NCBI GenBank assembly: GCA_035772735.1
Contig: JASDFA010000007.1
Span: 88,722,001-88,786,000 of the forward strand
Origin: Datura wrightii
Taxonomy: Eukaryota; Streptophyta; Magnoliopsida; Solanales; Solanaceae
Direction: 5' to 3'
DNA length: 64,000 bases
Below the pieces are notes generated by a model. It did not search any database. It saw only the letters and a program-made list of their open reading frames with translations, and was not told where the DNA came from. Made by a program: the position numbers and the translations under genes. Shown piece by piece: positions 45,231 to 56,661 of this stretch. Numbering within the stretch: position 1 is the stretch's first letter; the number at the start of each line of letters is the position of its first letter.

Positions 45231-46588
45231 TGTACCTGTCAACATAAATAAACAAGCACAATGTCAAGATAAATGCATATTAGCTTCGGCTAAGGTCGGG
45301 TTAAACTAAGTTTACCCCACACTTAGTCCTTAGCTACGGTTACGATACTACGGCAAGGATCACTTTATTTACACCAAAAACAAACAACTATACAATTTAT
45401 GCTTAGTGCGTTCACAAAAAATTTTCGACAGTATAACTTTTAGCGTACTACTCAGACTTCATACAGCTAATCCCAATCCTACCATCGCTATCAATTCAAC
45501 CATCGCACTTAGCAATGAAAACAACAAACAAAAACAACGACAAAAATTCTATATACATACGAATCCAAATAATCAAACCAATTTGAACAATTTTCACATT
45601 TCCCAAAAACAGAGAATTCGTCGTCTATTACCTCCTAACAATATTTATAATGACTTATCTCAATTCACAAACACACCCCGACATATAATTCACCAATTTA
45701 GCAAGTTACCCAATTCGATTTTTACAACCCAAGCCCTAGAAATCAATTTTACAATCAAATTCGAATCATTCACGCAATTGACAAGTTCAAACGCTAATTA
45801 CAACATTCTGAACATTTTTCACTCAAAGAATAATTCAATTTCATGCTAAATTGCTAATTAGGGTGATTTATCTCACCTCCCATATTCAAATTCGATTAAA
45901 ATCGACAAAAACTTGAGAGAAACGAGGAAAACATACCTTTACGTTGAATAACCGAAGAAACTTGACAAATTGTTTGCTTAGTAGCGTGGCACGTTGGTTG
46001 GGAGAGGGAACTTAGGTGTTTGTTCGCGGAGAAGAGAGAAAATGAGGGGAAAAAGGGGTTTTTTCGGGGGTTAAAAAGAAGAAAAACACGCGGGTCACCC
46101 AGCAACCCGGTGTGACCCAACACTAAATATAGGGCAACGTGTCACGGAGGGTAACGCGGAGCCCCTCCTCCGTGACACGGAGCCAACGCGATGGCTCACT
46201 GGAATTTTTTTAAAAAAATTCAGATTTAACCTCAACGTGTCACGGAGGGTAACGCGGAGCCCTTCCTCCGTGACACGGAGCCATCACCCCAGTGCACTGT
46301 CTCTTCATTTTATTCATTTTTTCATACCTTGCCTTTTCCTTCCCGATTCCATGCATATTTTTCTCCGTTTGACCTGAAAATCACCTTACTAAATAAAATT
46401 GGTTAGATTAATAGATTTCCCTAACTAAAATGAAAAATACTAACTAAAACGAAAAATTTGTACTAAATCAAGAAAAAGAAAAATTAAAATAAAAACTATT
46501 TACACTTTACTGAACAAAAAAAAAAAAATTCACGGGTTGCCTCCCATGCAGCGCCTGGTTTACCGTCGCGGCTCGACGTCCTTTATGC
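45231..46588 (-). other. Spacer between gag-pro and ORF2 of element C
   Basis: Holds a PPT-like tract (45314-45324) 84 bp upstream of ORF2, AT-rich sequence, and the hairpin pair at 46138-46277. The ORF at 45406-45849 on plus is low-complexity and not shared with A, B or D as protein. Confidence 0.65.
46138..46277 (-). repeat. Pair of perfect 13-bp GC-rich inverted repeats in the internal spacer of C
   Basis: Unit 1 arms 46138-46150 and 46167-46179; unit 2 arms 46236-46248 and 46265-46277. Arms are CGTGTCACGGAGG and CCTCCGTGACACG. Both 16-base loops contain AACGCGGAGC. Confidence 0.92.
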
Positions 46589-48959
46589 TCAGTTATCCAC
46601 TAGGGTGATGGACGATTTTTCACGATCCTTGTCCTCCCCCCAGTAGTGCTCACCTTTGTCTGGTGGTCTTCCCATCAACTCTTGGGAATCACTCATTTGA
46701 TTAGCCTTCCCATGATCAATTACATTGATCACCGAGAGTTCTTCATTTACAATCGGGAGCTTGGGTGCTTTGTACACATCGAACACCTCTACCTTGTCAT
46801 GTGCTCGCATTGTAAGTTGACCCGCAACCACGTCAATTAATGCTTTTCCGGTTGCCAAAAAGGATCGTCCCAAAATAAATGGGACTTCAGCATCTGGTTC
46901 AAAATCCAGAACAATAAAATCAACCGGAAAAATGAGGGAGCCCACTTGCACAAGCACATCCTCAACAATGCCATCCGGCCTAGCTAAGGATCTGTCTGCT
47001 AACTGCAAGATTACGGTTGTAGGTCTAGGACTCCCTAGACCCAACTTTCTGAATACCGAAGATGGCATCAGATTTATGCTCGCCCCCAAGTCGCACAATC
47101 CACGAGCTCGGATACTCTGCCCAATTGTAAGCTGGATAGTAAAACTTCCAGGGTCTTTCAACTTCGTAGGCAGTCTATTTTGGATCCGGGAAGTGCATTC
47201 CTCCGTCAAAGCTACCGTGGCATACTCAGTCAGACGACTTTTGTTGGCCACGATGTCTTTAATATATTTAGCATATTTTGGCACTCCCTGCAAGACATCA
47301 ACAAGAGGTAAATTAACATGTACCTGTTTAAGCACCTCCATAAATTTCTTGAAACACGCCTCCTCCTTGTGTTTTTTGAGTCGTTGAGGGAACGGGGGTG
47401 GAGGCCTTTCTGATTCAGCTTCTTTGGTCTTCCCCTTATCCGCAAGTTGCTCTCCCTCAACATCTGTTGCTCCTGACTTTTGAGGCGGTCTTTCCGGTTC
47501 CACCTCCTTCAACTGCAAACCACTCCTCGTGGTCACTGCATTTACCAGCTTTGGATTAGGATCCGTGTCGCTAGGCAGTCCTCCTCTGGGTCTTGTGTTT
47601 TGGGCACTAGCAAATTGCCCAAATTGATACTCAAGAGCCTTGGTCGCTAATTGATTATTCTTCACTTCGGCTACCAATTTAACATAGTAAGCCTGCAATT
47701 GCGCCTGATTAGCGATCATGGTCTTGAACATTTCTTCAATGGTAGGTGATGGTGGTGGAGGAGGGGCATTGTGATTTCTGAATTGAGATTGGTAGTTCTG
47801 TTTCCCTCCTTGATTCCTGTGCATACCCTGACCCGAACTTTGGCCTTGTTGGTTGTTGCTACCCCACGAAAAATTTGGATGGTTCCTCCAATTTGAGTTG
47901 TAGCCACTACCAAACTGCTGCTGATTTCTCTGTGCATAGCCCACAAAGTTAACCGAATCTAGGTTTGCTCCACAGCACTCAGCTGAGTGCTCACTGCTAC
48001 CACACACTTCACACCACATTTACTGGACCGCATTGACTGAAGCTGAAGGCTGGTTCAAATTCATGTTGCTGAAGTGGTTGTTCAACTGATTCTGCAAGGC
48101 AGCTATCTGTGCAGCGATAGCTGTAAATCCATCCACTTCAAGCACTCCTGCTGCTTTCCTTGCTCCATTCTGGATTGCCCTGTGAAATTCGGTTGAGCAA
48201 AGTGTAAAGCTCCTCATAAGTCTTTTCTAGCGCTTGCCCTCCAGCTGCTGAGTCTAACAAAATTTTAGTATGGGGTTCCAAACCCTCAATAAATGTGTGT
48301 ACCAACACCTCATTGGACTGATGATGATGAGGACAGTCCCGCAACATGGATTTAAATCTTTCCCAGGCTTGATATAAATTTTCTCCCTCCCTCTGTTTGA
48401 AACTTAGAATTTGACTTCTAAGTCTGGCTGTTTTACCAGAGGGAAAAAATCTTATCAAGAACTTTCATGCTAGATCATCCCACGTTGATATAGAATTTGG
48501 TGGTTCAGCTTTTAACCACCTCTTGGCTTCACCAAGTAAGGAAAACGGAAATAGGGTGAGCCGAACATAATCAGGTGACACTCCAGCGGGTATATAAGTG
48601 TCACTTATCTCCAAAAAATTCTGGAGATGTTGTTGTGGGTCTTCATGAGGGAGACCGGTAAATTGCCCGCTTGTGTGCAAAAGTTGCACCATATTCTGCT
48701 TTAATTCAAATCTCCCTCCAGGCTCTGGTTTGCGGATACTTGAATGTACATTGTTGGCATGTGGGATTGCCACCTCGCGAACCGGCCTTGCTGCTGCTTC
48801 GTCGGGCACTAACACTGCCCTCACAACCGGTGGATTTTGTTGCTCCATTATAGACTGTCTGAGCAACTGCAGCTTCTTTTGTAGAGCTTCTCTGCGTTTA
48901 CTATGAAATTCACGTTCAGGCTCTATATAAGATTCCACTAGCTCCTTGTCCTTTGCCAG
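46589..48959 (-). pseudogene. gag-protease of element C, three lesions
   Basis: Close homologue of the element D ORF, and nearly complete. Lesions: a TGA near 48463 replaces an Arg codon in the WDDLARKF block; a 23-bp deletion near 48170, between two TGGA words, shifts the frame at NPEW; and a TAA near 48019 replaces Gln before the MWCEVCG knuckle. From 48018 to 46589 the frame is open for 476 codons and includes the knuckle, the PPPPPSPTIEEM linker, the protease (CDLGASINLMPSSVF) and the natural C-terminus (SSITLVDN). The conserved CTG start is plus CAG at 48957-48959. Confidence 0.88.
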
Positions 48960-49081
48960 TGTTCACAGAAATCAAGTCTGCAAAATACAGGCTAAGACCA
49001 AGTTGTCAACACTTAAGAAAATAAAACACAAATACAGTAAATTTACACTTAACACAATTTCACCAATTGCCTAGTCTCCCC

Positions 49082-49094
49082 GGCAACGGCGCCA
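49082..49094 (-). other. Primer-binding site, tRNA-Asp, element C
   Basis: The core of the 18-base site (TGGCGCCGTTGCCGGGGA on minus) lies at about 49077-49094, 6 bp from the LTR. Confidence 0.9.
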
Positions 49095-50011
49095 AAAACT
49101 TGTTCGGGTGCTTTGTTAGGGGTTTAAAAACCGACACGCAAGTGCACGTGGTCAAACAAGTAATAAAGTGGCTAAGTAAGCCAAGTATCGAACCAAGGAG
49201 ACTCTGGATAAGTAAAATTGCTTAAGTATACTATATTCTATCTTACCTCTAATTATGCTGACAACAACGTAACCAAAAGTTAAATAATTTTTGTTTATAA
49301 ATTATATACTAAAACTATTAACAAATATTTACTGTGAATTGAAACTATGGATATGAGCATGCCAAGGTTAAGAACAAGTAATGAACTTGATTATAATCAT
49401 AATTCGGTTATTCTTCTCTTCTAGTTGCTAGCCAAGAACATTAGCCTAGAGATTAAAACTCTCGTATTTGATCTCACTTTAGAATCATAAACCATCCGTC
49501 TACATTTCTGTGATCAAATGCAATTTATGACCTAGCAATACAATTCCGGTTCCTAAATTGACTAATACGACTTTCAAGTATATTTCTATCAGGAAAGCAC
49601 ATCAAAACCCAATTTTTCCAAATCAAGTTAAGAACAATACCCTATTAATTCACAACTTTCCAATTTCATGCTCTCTCGAGTGAAATTGGACTTTTTAGAT
49701 GTACATTAATGTCGGCCACACACTAATGCAGTAGAAACAAGAATTAATAGAACAACATAGAAGAAGAAGATGAAAAACCATACAATTCAATAATCAAAAT
49801 TCATCACCATTGTTCATAACCTCAGCAAGGAAGAGAATTAGCCACTCATTTGTGGATTAATCATCCTAAAACAAGTGTTAATCATACATACAATTGATTG
49901 AAAGAAGAAATAAAGAGAGAAAATCCCTTAGCTTTTTCGTCCCTCAACTGCCTCTAACCCACATCCTTGCTCCACCAAGTCTGAATTTTTTAAAAATAAG
50001 CCTAAGTGTTC

Positions 50012-50019
50012 TATTTATA
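50012..50019 (-). promoter_or_regulatory. Putative TATA box in 5' LTR C
   Basis: TATAAATA on minus, at the same place as in A, B and D. The first hairpin (50052-50093) lies just upstream in the transcript sense. Confidence 0.6.
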
Positions 50020-50051
50020 CTTGTGGGAATTTTTCCCGAAATAACAAGCAA

Positions 50052-50282
50052 CGTGTCACGGAGGCCAACGCGGAGCACTGCCTCCGTGACACGGCGTGGA
50101 CGCGGACCCTCACTGGAAATCCAGGGTCCGGGAATATAGCCTCAACGTGGCACGGCATGCAACGCGGAGGCTTGCCTCCGTGCCACGGAGCTGTCGCGAG
50201 GCTTCACTGGAAATTGCCAACTAAATCACCCTCCAGGCAGTGTGCCTCCGCGATGGTAGCGTGGCACGGCTCCATCGCGGAG
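50052..50282 (-). repeat. Three GC-rich inverted repeats in the 5' LTR of C
   Basis: Arms: 50052-50065 with 50080-50093 (CGTGTCACGGAGGC, 14 bp, perfect); 50146-50155 with 50178-50187 (CGTGGCACGG); 50246-50256 with 50272-50282 (CTCCGCGATGG, perfect). The loops again contain CGCGG or GTGGCACGG words. Confidence 0.92.
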
Positions 50283-50529
50283 CCCCTTTACATTGTGCAT
50301 TCCAATGTCGTTTCCGTGCTCCCATCCAAGTCCAACTCCGATATTTTTCCAACATGCATTTTAGCTCCTCAAAATCATGTTTTACCTACAAAACAATGCT
50401 AATCATGTTGGTTAGTATAAATTCACATTTTATTACGAATTACATGAAAATGTATACACATTGCACAACAAACAAGGCGAAAATGATACGTTTGAGTATC
50501 ACTTGGGCATATAAATCTGCCCAAGATCA

Positions 50530-51598
50530 GTTTAATTTGGGTGGTTGTAGACCGAATAACAAGCCAGCACATTCCCTACCAGTTAAGAACACAGACTCCA
50601 GCAGAGGATTATGCTAAACTGTACATCAGGGAGTTAGCCAGACTACACAGGGTTCCCTTGTTCATCATTTCATATAGGGGTACTTAGTTCACCTTACACT
50701 TCTGGAACTCATTTCATGAAGGACTTGGTACTCAGGTCAAGCTCAGCACGACTTTTCATCCATAAACAAATTGCCAGGCTTAGAAGACTATTCAAACTTT
50801 GAAGGATATGTTAAGGGCTTGTATGATCAATTTCAAGGGTAGTTGGGATGATCACCTACCTCTTATAGAGTTTGCATGCAACAAAATCTACCATTCCAGT
50901 ATTCAAATGGCCCTGTTCGAGGCATTATATGGTAGGAGGTGTAGATCTTATATAGGGTGGTTTGAGGTAGGTGAAGCTTCCTTTATAGGACTTGATTTAG
51001 TACATAAGGCCATGCAAAAGGTTCAACTTATCAGGGAATGGCTAAAAAATAGCTCAAAACAGACAAAAATCATATACAGATATAAGAAGGGAGTTAGAGT
51101 TTTCAGTGGATGATTGGATATATATGAAAATCTCACCTATGTAGGGGGTGATGAGTTTCAGGAAGAAAGGAAAGCTCAACCCCAGATTTGTTGGCCCTCA
51201 CAGGATCCTAATACTCATTGGCAATGTGGCTTATGAGCTAGAATTGCCTACGGAGTTAGCATCAGTGCACCCAGTCTTCCATGTGTCCTTCTTGAAGAAA
51301 TGTATCAGCAACCCAACCTCAGTGGTGCCTCTAGAGAATGTTGGGGTAAAAGCCAACCACTTTTATGAAAAAGATCCAATTCAGATCCTAAACCATTAGG
51401 TTCGTATGTTGAGCAACAAAGAGATAGCTTCAGTGAAAGTCTTGTGGGGAAACCAGCTAGTGGAGGGAGCTACATAGAAGTCAAAGTATATATGATGGCT
51501 AAATACCCTCATTTTTTTTCTTTCGACGCAATTTCAGCTTCAGGTACAAGTTTCCTCCTTAACACTCTATCCAGTTTCTTGTTAAGATCATGCCTATC
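50530..51598 (+). pseudogene. Integrase C-terminal part and chromodomain-like end of gypsy element E2
   Basis: Continues the integrase cut at 40649: NLGGCRPNNK, LKDMLRACMINFKGSWDDHL, EALYGRRCRS, then FRKKGKLNPRFVGPHRI and VHPVFHVSFLKK. A chromodomain-like end follows (YEKDPIQILNH, EIASVKVLW, then a WW-containing stretch). The first bases, GTTTA, are the target duplication of element C. Frameshifts and stops throughout. Confidence 0.82.
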
Positions 51599-54357
51599 TA
51601 TAACACCCTGGAAGTCTATGAGATCAGACCCCAAAGATAGATGAAGCTCAGCAGAAAAATCACTAGAAACTTTCCTCAAGATAAGTTAGAGAACGACTCG
51701 TTAGGAGACCTAATGGATCGTGGTCTAACCCGTGAGGAACTTTAAGGAGGGATGGCAAGCCCAGTGGCCACGAATGACCTAACAAGTTATCATGCCTAGC
51801 AACAACTCGTTAAGTCAGTCGTTAGGTGGTGAAGAGTTGAAGTCGTGAGTGTATCCAATGTACTTGAAGGTGGACTTGACGAATCGTTAGGAGCAACAAG
51901 GACTCGTCATGTTAGTCGTGAGTTGAGGGAGCTGAAGTTCTGAAGGATAATTCCAGTGTACTTAACAGGTAAGCCGATAAGTCATTTGAAGTGATGACGA
52001 CTCGTTACATGAGTCGTGGCTCCAGTTCGGGAAGTTTTTCCAGTTTTCTCCAAGGGCATTTTTTGTAAACTCCTATGCTATTAACTTTTAACCTACGTCG
52101 TTTTGTATATTATTTGGGACATTTTAAGGGTTTTTCATGCCTAAACCCTCATTCTCTCAACTCTCCTTCTTCTTCTCTCAATATCAAGGTTGCCCAAGGT
52201 TTTTTCTCCAAAAGCTTCAAGGTGCAGATTCAAGTGGGAATTCTTCTACCAGGTACGCGGGTCTTCAACAAGGATATTCTTCAATCCTTGTGTCCCAAAA
52301 TGTTTTCATTAAAAACTCATGTTCGATTAATCTAGAAAAGCATGACCTAGGGATTGTAAGATGAGAAAATTCTTCTATATTCTTCTTAAAAAATGCTAAA
52401 ATCCTCTGAAATTATGAATTTATTTGGAACGTAAGTTAATGGGTTGCTCTGAAATGTGGATTATATGTTGGGAATGCAAAAGTGTAGCATGTTCTTCATA
52501 AATTGGCTTGAGTATTGAATGAGATTTGTTTATTGCTCACTTGATTATTGTAGTAATTCATGAACATGATGGGATTGTGGAAATATTTATGATTAACCCT
52601 AATGACCTGATATGACACTAATAACTATGTTGGGATGAGTTGTAGTTTGTGGGCTTGAGCAAATAAAAGTAAATTATGTATTATCACCATTTTTTCAATT
52701 TAATTGATTGGGTATGATTTGATTGTATTTATATTGATAGATTATAAAGATTGGGCGAATTCTAAATTATTTTTCCTTACAAAAATTGTTGTCCAACTTA
52801 TTGAATCTAAAACGCCCATGGATGAAAAGTTCATAAAAGAAGTGATTGATGATAAACATGAGTTGATGATGAGGTTGATGATGAAAAGCATGTTCTACAA
52901 CTACCCATGATTATGTCGTTGTTTTCAAAATGAATTTATTAGATCCAAGTATGACGGAGCTTTGGGTAATGCCCACATGTTGATTTAAAATGATGATTTT
53001 CCTGAAATAAGCTTACCGCATTGTTTGGAGCGAAGTCTCCCAAATTTTATAAATGCTAGATTTTGGTATGTTTTGAAATAAATGAAGCCATGTGTCTATG
53101 ATAAAGTAGGAGTGGAATCTATTAATCATGCATGACCTTATGCTACATACTGAATGAGTTGAATTCGGAGTTTGGAATGTCATGATAGTATAATGCGCAA
53201 GGTGAATCAATGGGATTCTCATTAGCAAGAATGTTTCCCTAGTCAGTCGGGATTCTCATTAGAAAGAATGTTTCCCTCGTCAGTCGGGATTCTTGTTAGA
53301 AAGAATGTTTTCTTATTCAATCGGGATTCTCGTTAGAAAGAATGTTTCCCTAGTCAGTCGGGATTCTCGTTAGAAAGAATGTCTCCCTAGTCTGTCGGGA
53401 TTCTCGTTAGAAAGAATGTTTCTCTAGTCAGTTGGGATTCTTGTTAGAAAGAATGTTTCCCAAGTTAGTCAGGACTAACATCCCTAGCTACTAGCCATGC
53501 ATGTTTCTCCTTAGTCAATTGGGACTAACATCCCTAGCCAGTCAGTGACTCTCTATATCAGAGCATTTTCTCCCTTTGACAATTATGGATTCTCATTAGT
53601 AACAATGTTTCCCTTTGATAGTCAGAGATGCTCCCTTAGATAGTCAGGAACTTTCCTTGGACAGTTAGGGACCCTCTTGATATCAGTCACAACATCGTTC
53701 CTCTATATTATTTCCAATTATTACTTTTGCGTATCAGTTGATCTTATAATGATATATGTCCTTATAATGTGGTTATGTTGATATGAATATGTGAATCTCA
53801 TATAAGGTTGTCGTATCTCATTTCAGTTACATTACTATTATTGTGTGTTTAAATACTTCCTTTTTGTATATGCTTATGAGTCAGTTGATTACGCTTCCTG
53901 CATGCTCAGTACATTCCAAGTATTGACCGCACGCCTCATGTGCTATATCATTTCATGATATAGATTAAGGTCTCCAGGTTTCGCCGCGTGTCTAGATACG
54001 CTTCTCTCTCCCAGCTGCTAGTGGTGAGTCCTCATCTTCCAAAGACGTGGTTTATTGTTCTTATTTTACTATGTTTCAATTTTTAGTCTTTGGGAGTTAG
54101 TTGAGGGATTGTCGCAGCAACTCATCAGTTTAGTAGAAGGCTTTCAGAGTTGTCTAGATAGATTTAGCATTGTATCTAAGTGTTGTTAAATTGTTCTCAT
54201 GTTTTATATTAAATTCTTGATATTATCTTCCGCTAATTTATGTTGTTAGTCATGTCTGATGTTAAGTGTATGCTATGATTACGCCATGGGTCGACTTGGA
54301 GACCTTCGAGGTTCCTTGTCCCGTGTTACGGCTAGGGTGTGAACTCGGGTTGTGACA
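51599..54357 (+). repeat. 5' LTR of E3
   Basis: 2759 bp; start TATAACACC (TG mutated to TA, compare TGTAACACC at 56662), end GGGTTGTGACA. The U3 part (51680-52020) is dense in GACTCGT/ACGAGTC words, and a 37-bp array is at 53208-53465. The ORF at 52704-52910 recurs in the 3' LTR (57764-57970) but simply reflects LTR identity. Confidence 0.85.
53208..53465 (+). repeat. Minisatellite in 5' LTR of E3, 7 units of 37 bp
   Basis: Unit of the form CAGTCGGGATTCTCGTTAG followed by AAAGAATGTTTCCCTAGT. Seven units with point variation. Confidence 0.92.
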
Positions 54358-54361
54358 AACT

Positions 54362-54373
54362 TGGTATCAGAGC
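54362..54373 (+). other. Met-tRNA primer-binding site, E3
   Basis: TGGTATCAGAGC, 4 bp after the LTR. Confidence 0.92.
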
Positions 54374-54575
54374 CAAGGTTTAGAGTGTCCTAGGGTGTCT
54401 GAAAGTCGTGTTACGTGGAGTCTTCTTCATGAGTGTGAAGCGCGCCACACTTATGTCGAAGAGGCTATGAAACATTTTAGAAATGTTCCCTTTTATTCAT
54501 GTTCCTTATCGTGCGTAGAGTATAAAGCTCTAAACAGTTCCCTCCTCTAACTCATACTTTACGCGCTCACGGATA

Positions 54576-55725
54576 ATGCCTCCCAGAAGAGTGAATGGAA
54601 GAAGGCGTGGTAACGATCGTCAGCAGGTACCACCAGCCCAGGCAGACCCAATGGATGATCATGTTACTCATGCTGAGTTGCAAGCAGCCTTTCACAAGTT
54701 GGTGCAGGCCCTAACCACTCCGATGAACTAGCAGGAGATAGCTCGTGCTCCTCATAATAGGAATGAAGTGGCATGAACCCACCCGAATTCTTAGGGTCAA
54801 GGGTGGATGAGGACCTGTACAAGTTCTTGGAAGAAATCAGAGGATTACTCAGGTTATGGGAGTGAAAGGAAATGAGAGCATAGACTTAGCCTCCTACTAG
54901 TTAAAGGGAGTTGCTTACATCTAGTATTGTCAGTGAAGAGACACTCAGGGAGTTGGAGCAGGTCCCATAGGTTGGGATTAATTTATGACAGCATTTTTGG
55001 ATAGGTTTTTTCCTCGGGAGTTAAGGGAGGCAAAGGCGATAGAGTTCATTAACTTGAAATAGAATGACATAGCTGTCCAGGAGTATGTGTTGGAGTTCAG
55101 TCGGTTATCTAAGTATGCGCCGGAAATGGTAGCCGACCAGCGGGCCCGGGTGAGCAGGTTTGTGAGTGGAGTGTCAAACTCTTTGGTCAAAGAATGCAGA
55201 ACTGCCATGTTACATCGGGACATAGACTTCCCATGCTAGGTAATATTTGATCAACATATGGAAGCAAAACAGGTGAAAGAAAAAGAGAGAGAGTCCAAGA
55301 GGTCCAGGACTGGAGACCCAGATTTCTCCCATCAGAGGTCGAGTGCCGGGCATCGCTCACATTAACAGCAGAAATCAACAGCACCAGCACCTTCGACAGC
55401 CAGTGCTCTGTATCAGCCTAGAGGGAGGGAAATTGCATACCCATTGTGTATGAGCTATGGAAAACACCACTTGGGAGTATGCATAGCCAGCTTAGATGTT
55501 TGCTGTTGGTGCGGCAAGGCGGGCCATATGCACCAAGATTGCACAGCGGCTAAGCGAGGCGAGAGTAGATCCTCAACCACTTATTCAGCAGCTCTGATAG
55601 CCTGCCTATTTCAGCAGGGTGCATCCTCTAATTTGGGTGGTGGGCATCGTCAAAATAGCTCCTATGTTGTAGCAGCCTATCAGGATAAGGGAAAAGCGCA
55701 GGTAGTGGCCATAGATATGTTGTGA
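54576..55725 (+). pseudogene. gag of E3
   Basis: ATG opens MPPRRVNGRRRGNDRQQVPP, typical of Del-type gag. Stops appear from about 54730. AEMVADQRARVSRF-type blocks are recognisable at 55110-55200. The last frame (55444-55725) carries CMSYGKHHLGVC and the knuckle CCWCGKAGHMHQDC, followed by a Ser/Gly-rich tail. Gag would assemble particles for RNA packaging. Confidence 0.8.
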
Positions 55726-56661
55726 ATCTTGTGTTATCCTTTATATGTTGCCAACCTTAGTATTGAATAAGAAGCTTTGTTGTGATTGTGGAAAAGATTG
55801 TTGATATGTGATGTGAATAGCTATTAGTGTAAGGCTCACAGTGAAGGTTAGAAGCGAAAGAGGAGTTAAGAGTTAGTAATTTGGCCTGACCTAAAGAAAG
55901 ATTCGGGAGTCGTAGAACGATGACTTTAAGTGAAGGGAAAGATAGTGAATATGTGAAATAAGTCGGACCTTGAGAATGCTCATAAAGGAATTTCAGCCTT
56001 AGCAGTTATAGTATGTCAAACTCTAATATGTTCAGGTAACCTCCCTTGTACCTCGTTTGAAGTTAAGTTATGTTTATCCCTATGTGCAGATTCTCGAGGT
56101 TTAGAAGTAGTCGCTTCAGTCAGTGCTGCCAATTTTTCTCTATGAGTTCTGTATGTTCATTTTAATGTTATGAATCAGTTATGTGTGTTGATTTATGTTT
56201 TCCAGTATGGCCAGCTCGAACTCAATCTTTAGAAGTCGTTTATTAACTTAGTAGAATCGGATTATCTCTTGTATGTACTCAGTTTTAGATGTCGGGAATA
56301 ACTCGTGCTCATAATTCCTTATCCTCAACTAGATTAGATATCATGAATTCTACCTTAGTATTAAGAAGCGATTTGAGAGCAAAGGTTCAGTTCAAATCAG
56401 TTCAGTGCCAGATAAAAAGGGGGAAGAATTCTTTTCAGTGTTCTGTCTAGTTCTATGTTGATTTCAAGTCCTTCGGTTTCTCCTGTGCCATGGTATGCAT
56501 GTTCGATGTGGATATTCGGTTACGGTGTATAAGGTTGGTCCGGAGTTATATACTCCGTTGGGGTTAACTGTGATTGATTGATTTTGGGATTTCAGTTCAT
56601 CTCTATCTTTTTAGTATGATCAGCCAACATTCAAGGACGAATGTTCCCAAGGGGGAGATAT
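55726..56661 (+). other. Non-coding 3' region of E3 with PPT
   Basis: 936 bp without a protein relative. It ends with the purine tract AAGGGGGAGATA (56649-56660), directly before the 3' LTR. Confidence 0.7.

Larger units (their letters stand above)
40650..50529 (-). mobile_element. Element C: complete non-autonomous Athila-like LTR element
   Basis: 9880 bp with LTRs of 1429 bp (5') and 1428 bp (3') that differ at about 27 positions by my count (near 2%). It has a perfect 5-bp target duplication, an exact Asp-tRNA site and a PPT next to the 3' LTR. Internal minus-strand order: gag-pro, hairpin spacer, ORF2, 3' region. Pol is absent, although both ends are intact. It lies in the integrase of E2. 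A complete structure without pol shows that the family lacks pol by design and has not just lost it in single copies. Confidence 0.93.
49101..50529 (-). repeat. 5' LTR of element C
   Basis: 1429 bp; TGATCTTGGG at 50529, CGAACA at 49101. TATA box at 50012-50019. Confidence 0.93.

Noticed and set aside
45406..45849. 147-codon Asn/Thr/Gln-rich plus ORF in the C spacer
   Set aside because: Low-complexity translation of AT-rich sequence; the aligned regions in A, B and D do not keep the frame.
52704..52910. 68-codon ORF repeated at 57764-57970
   Set aside because: Located in the same position of two LTRs of one element; repetition is due to LTR identity, not selection on a protein.
53208..53465. 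Possible CRISPR array (regular 37-bp repeats)
   Set aside because: Units are contiguous without unique spacers and lie in a retrotransposon LTR of a eukaryotic genome; it is a minisatellite.
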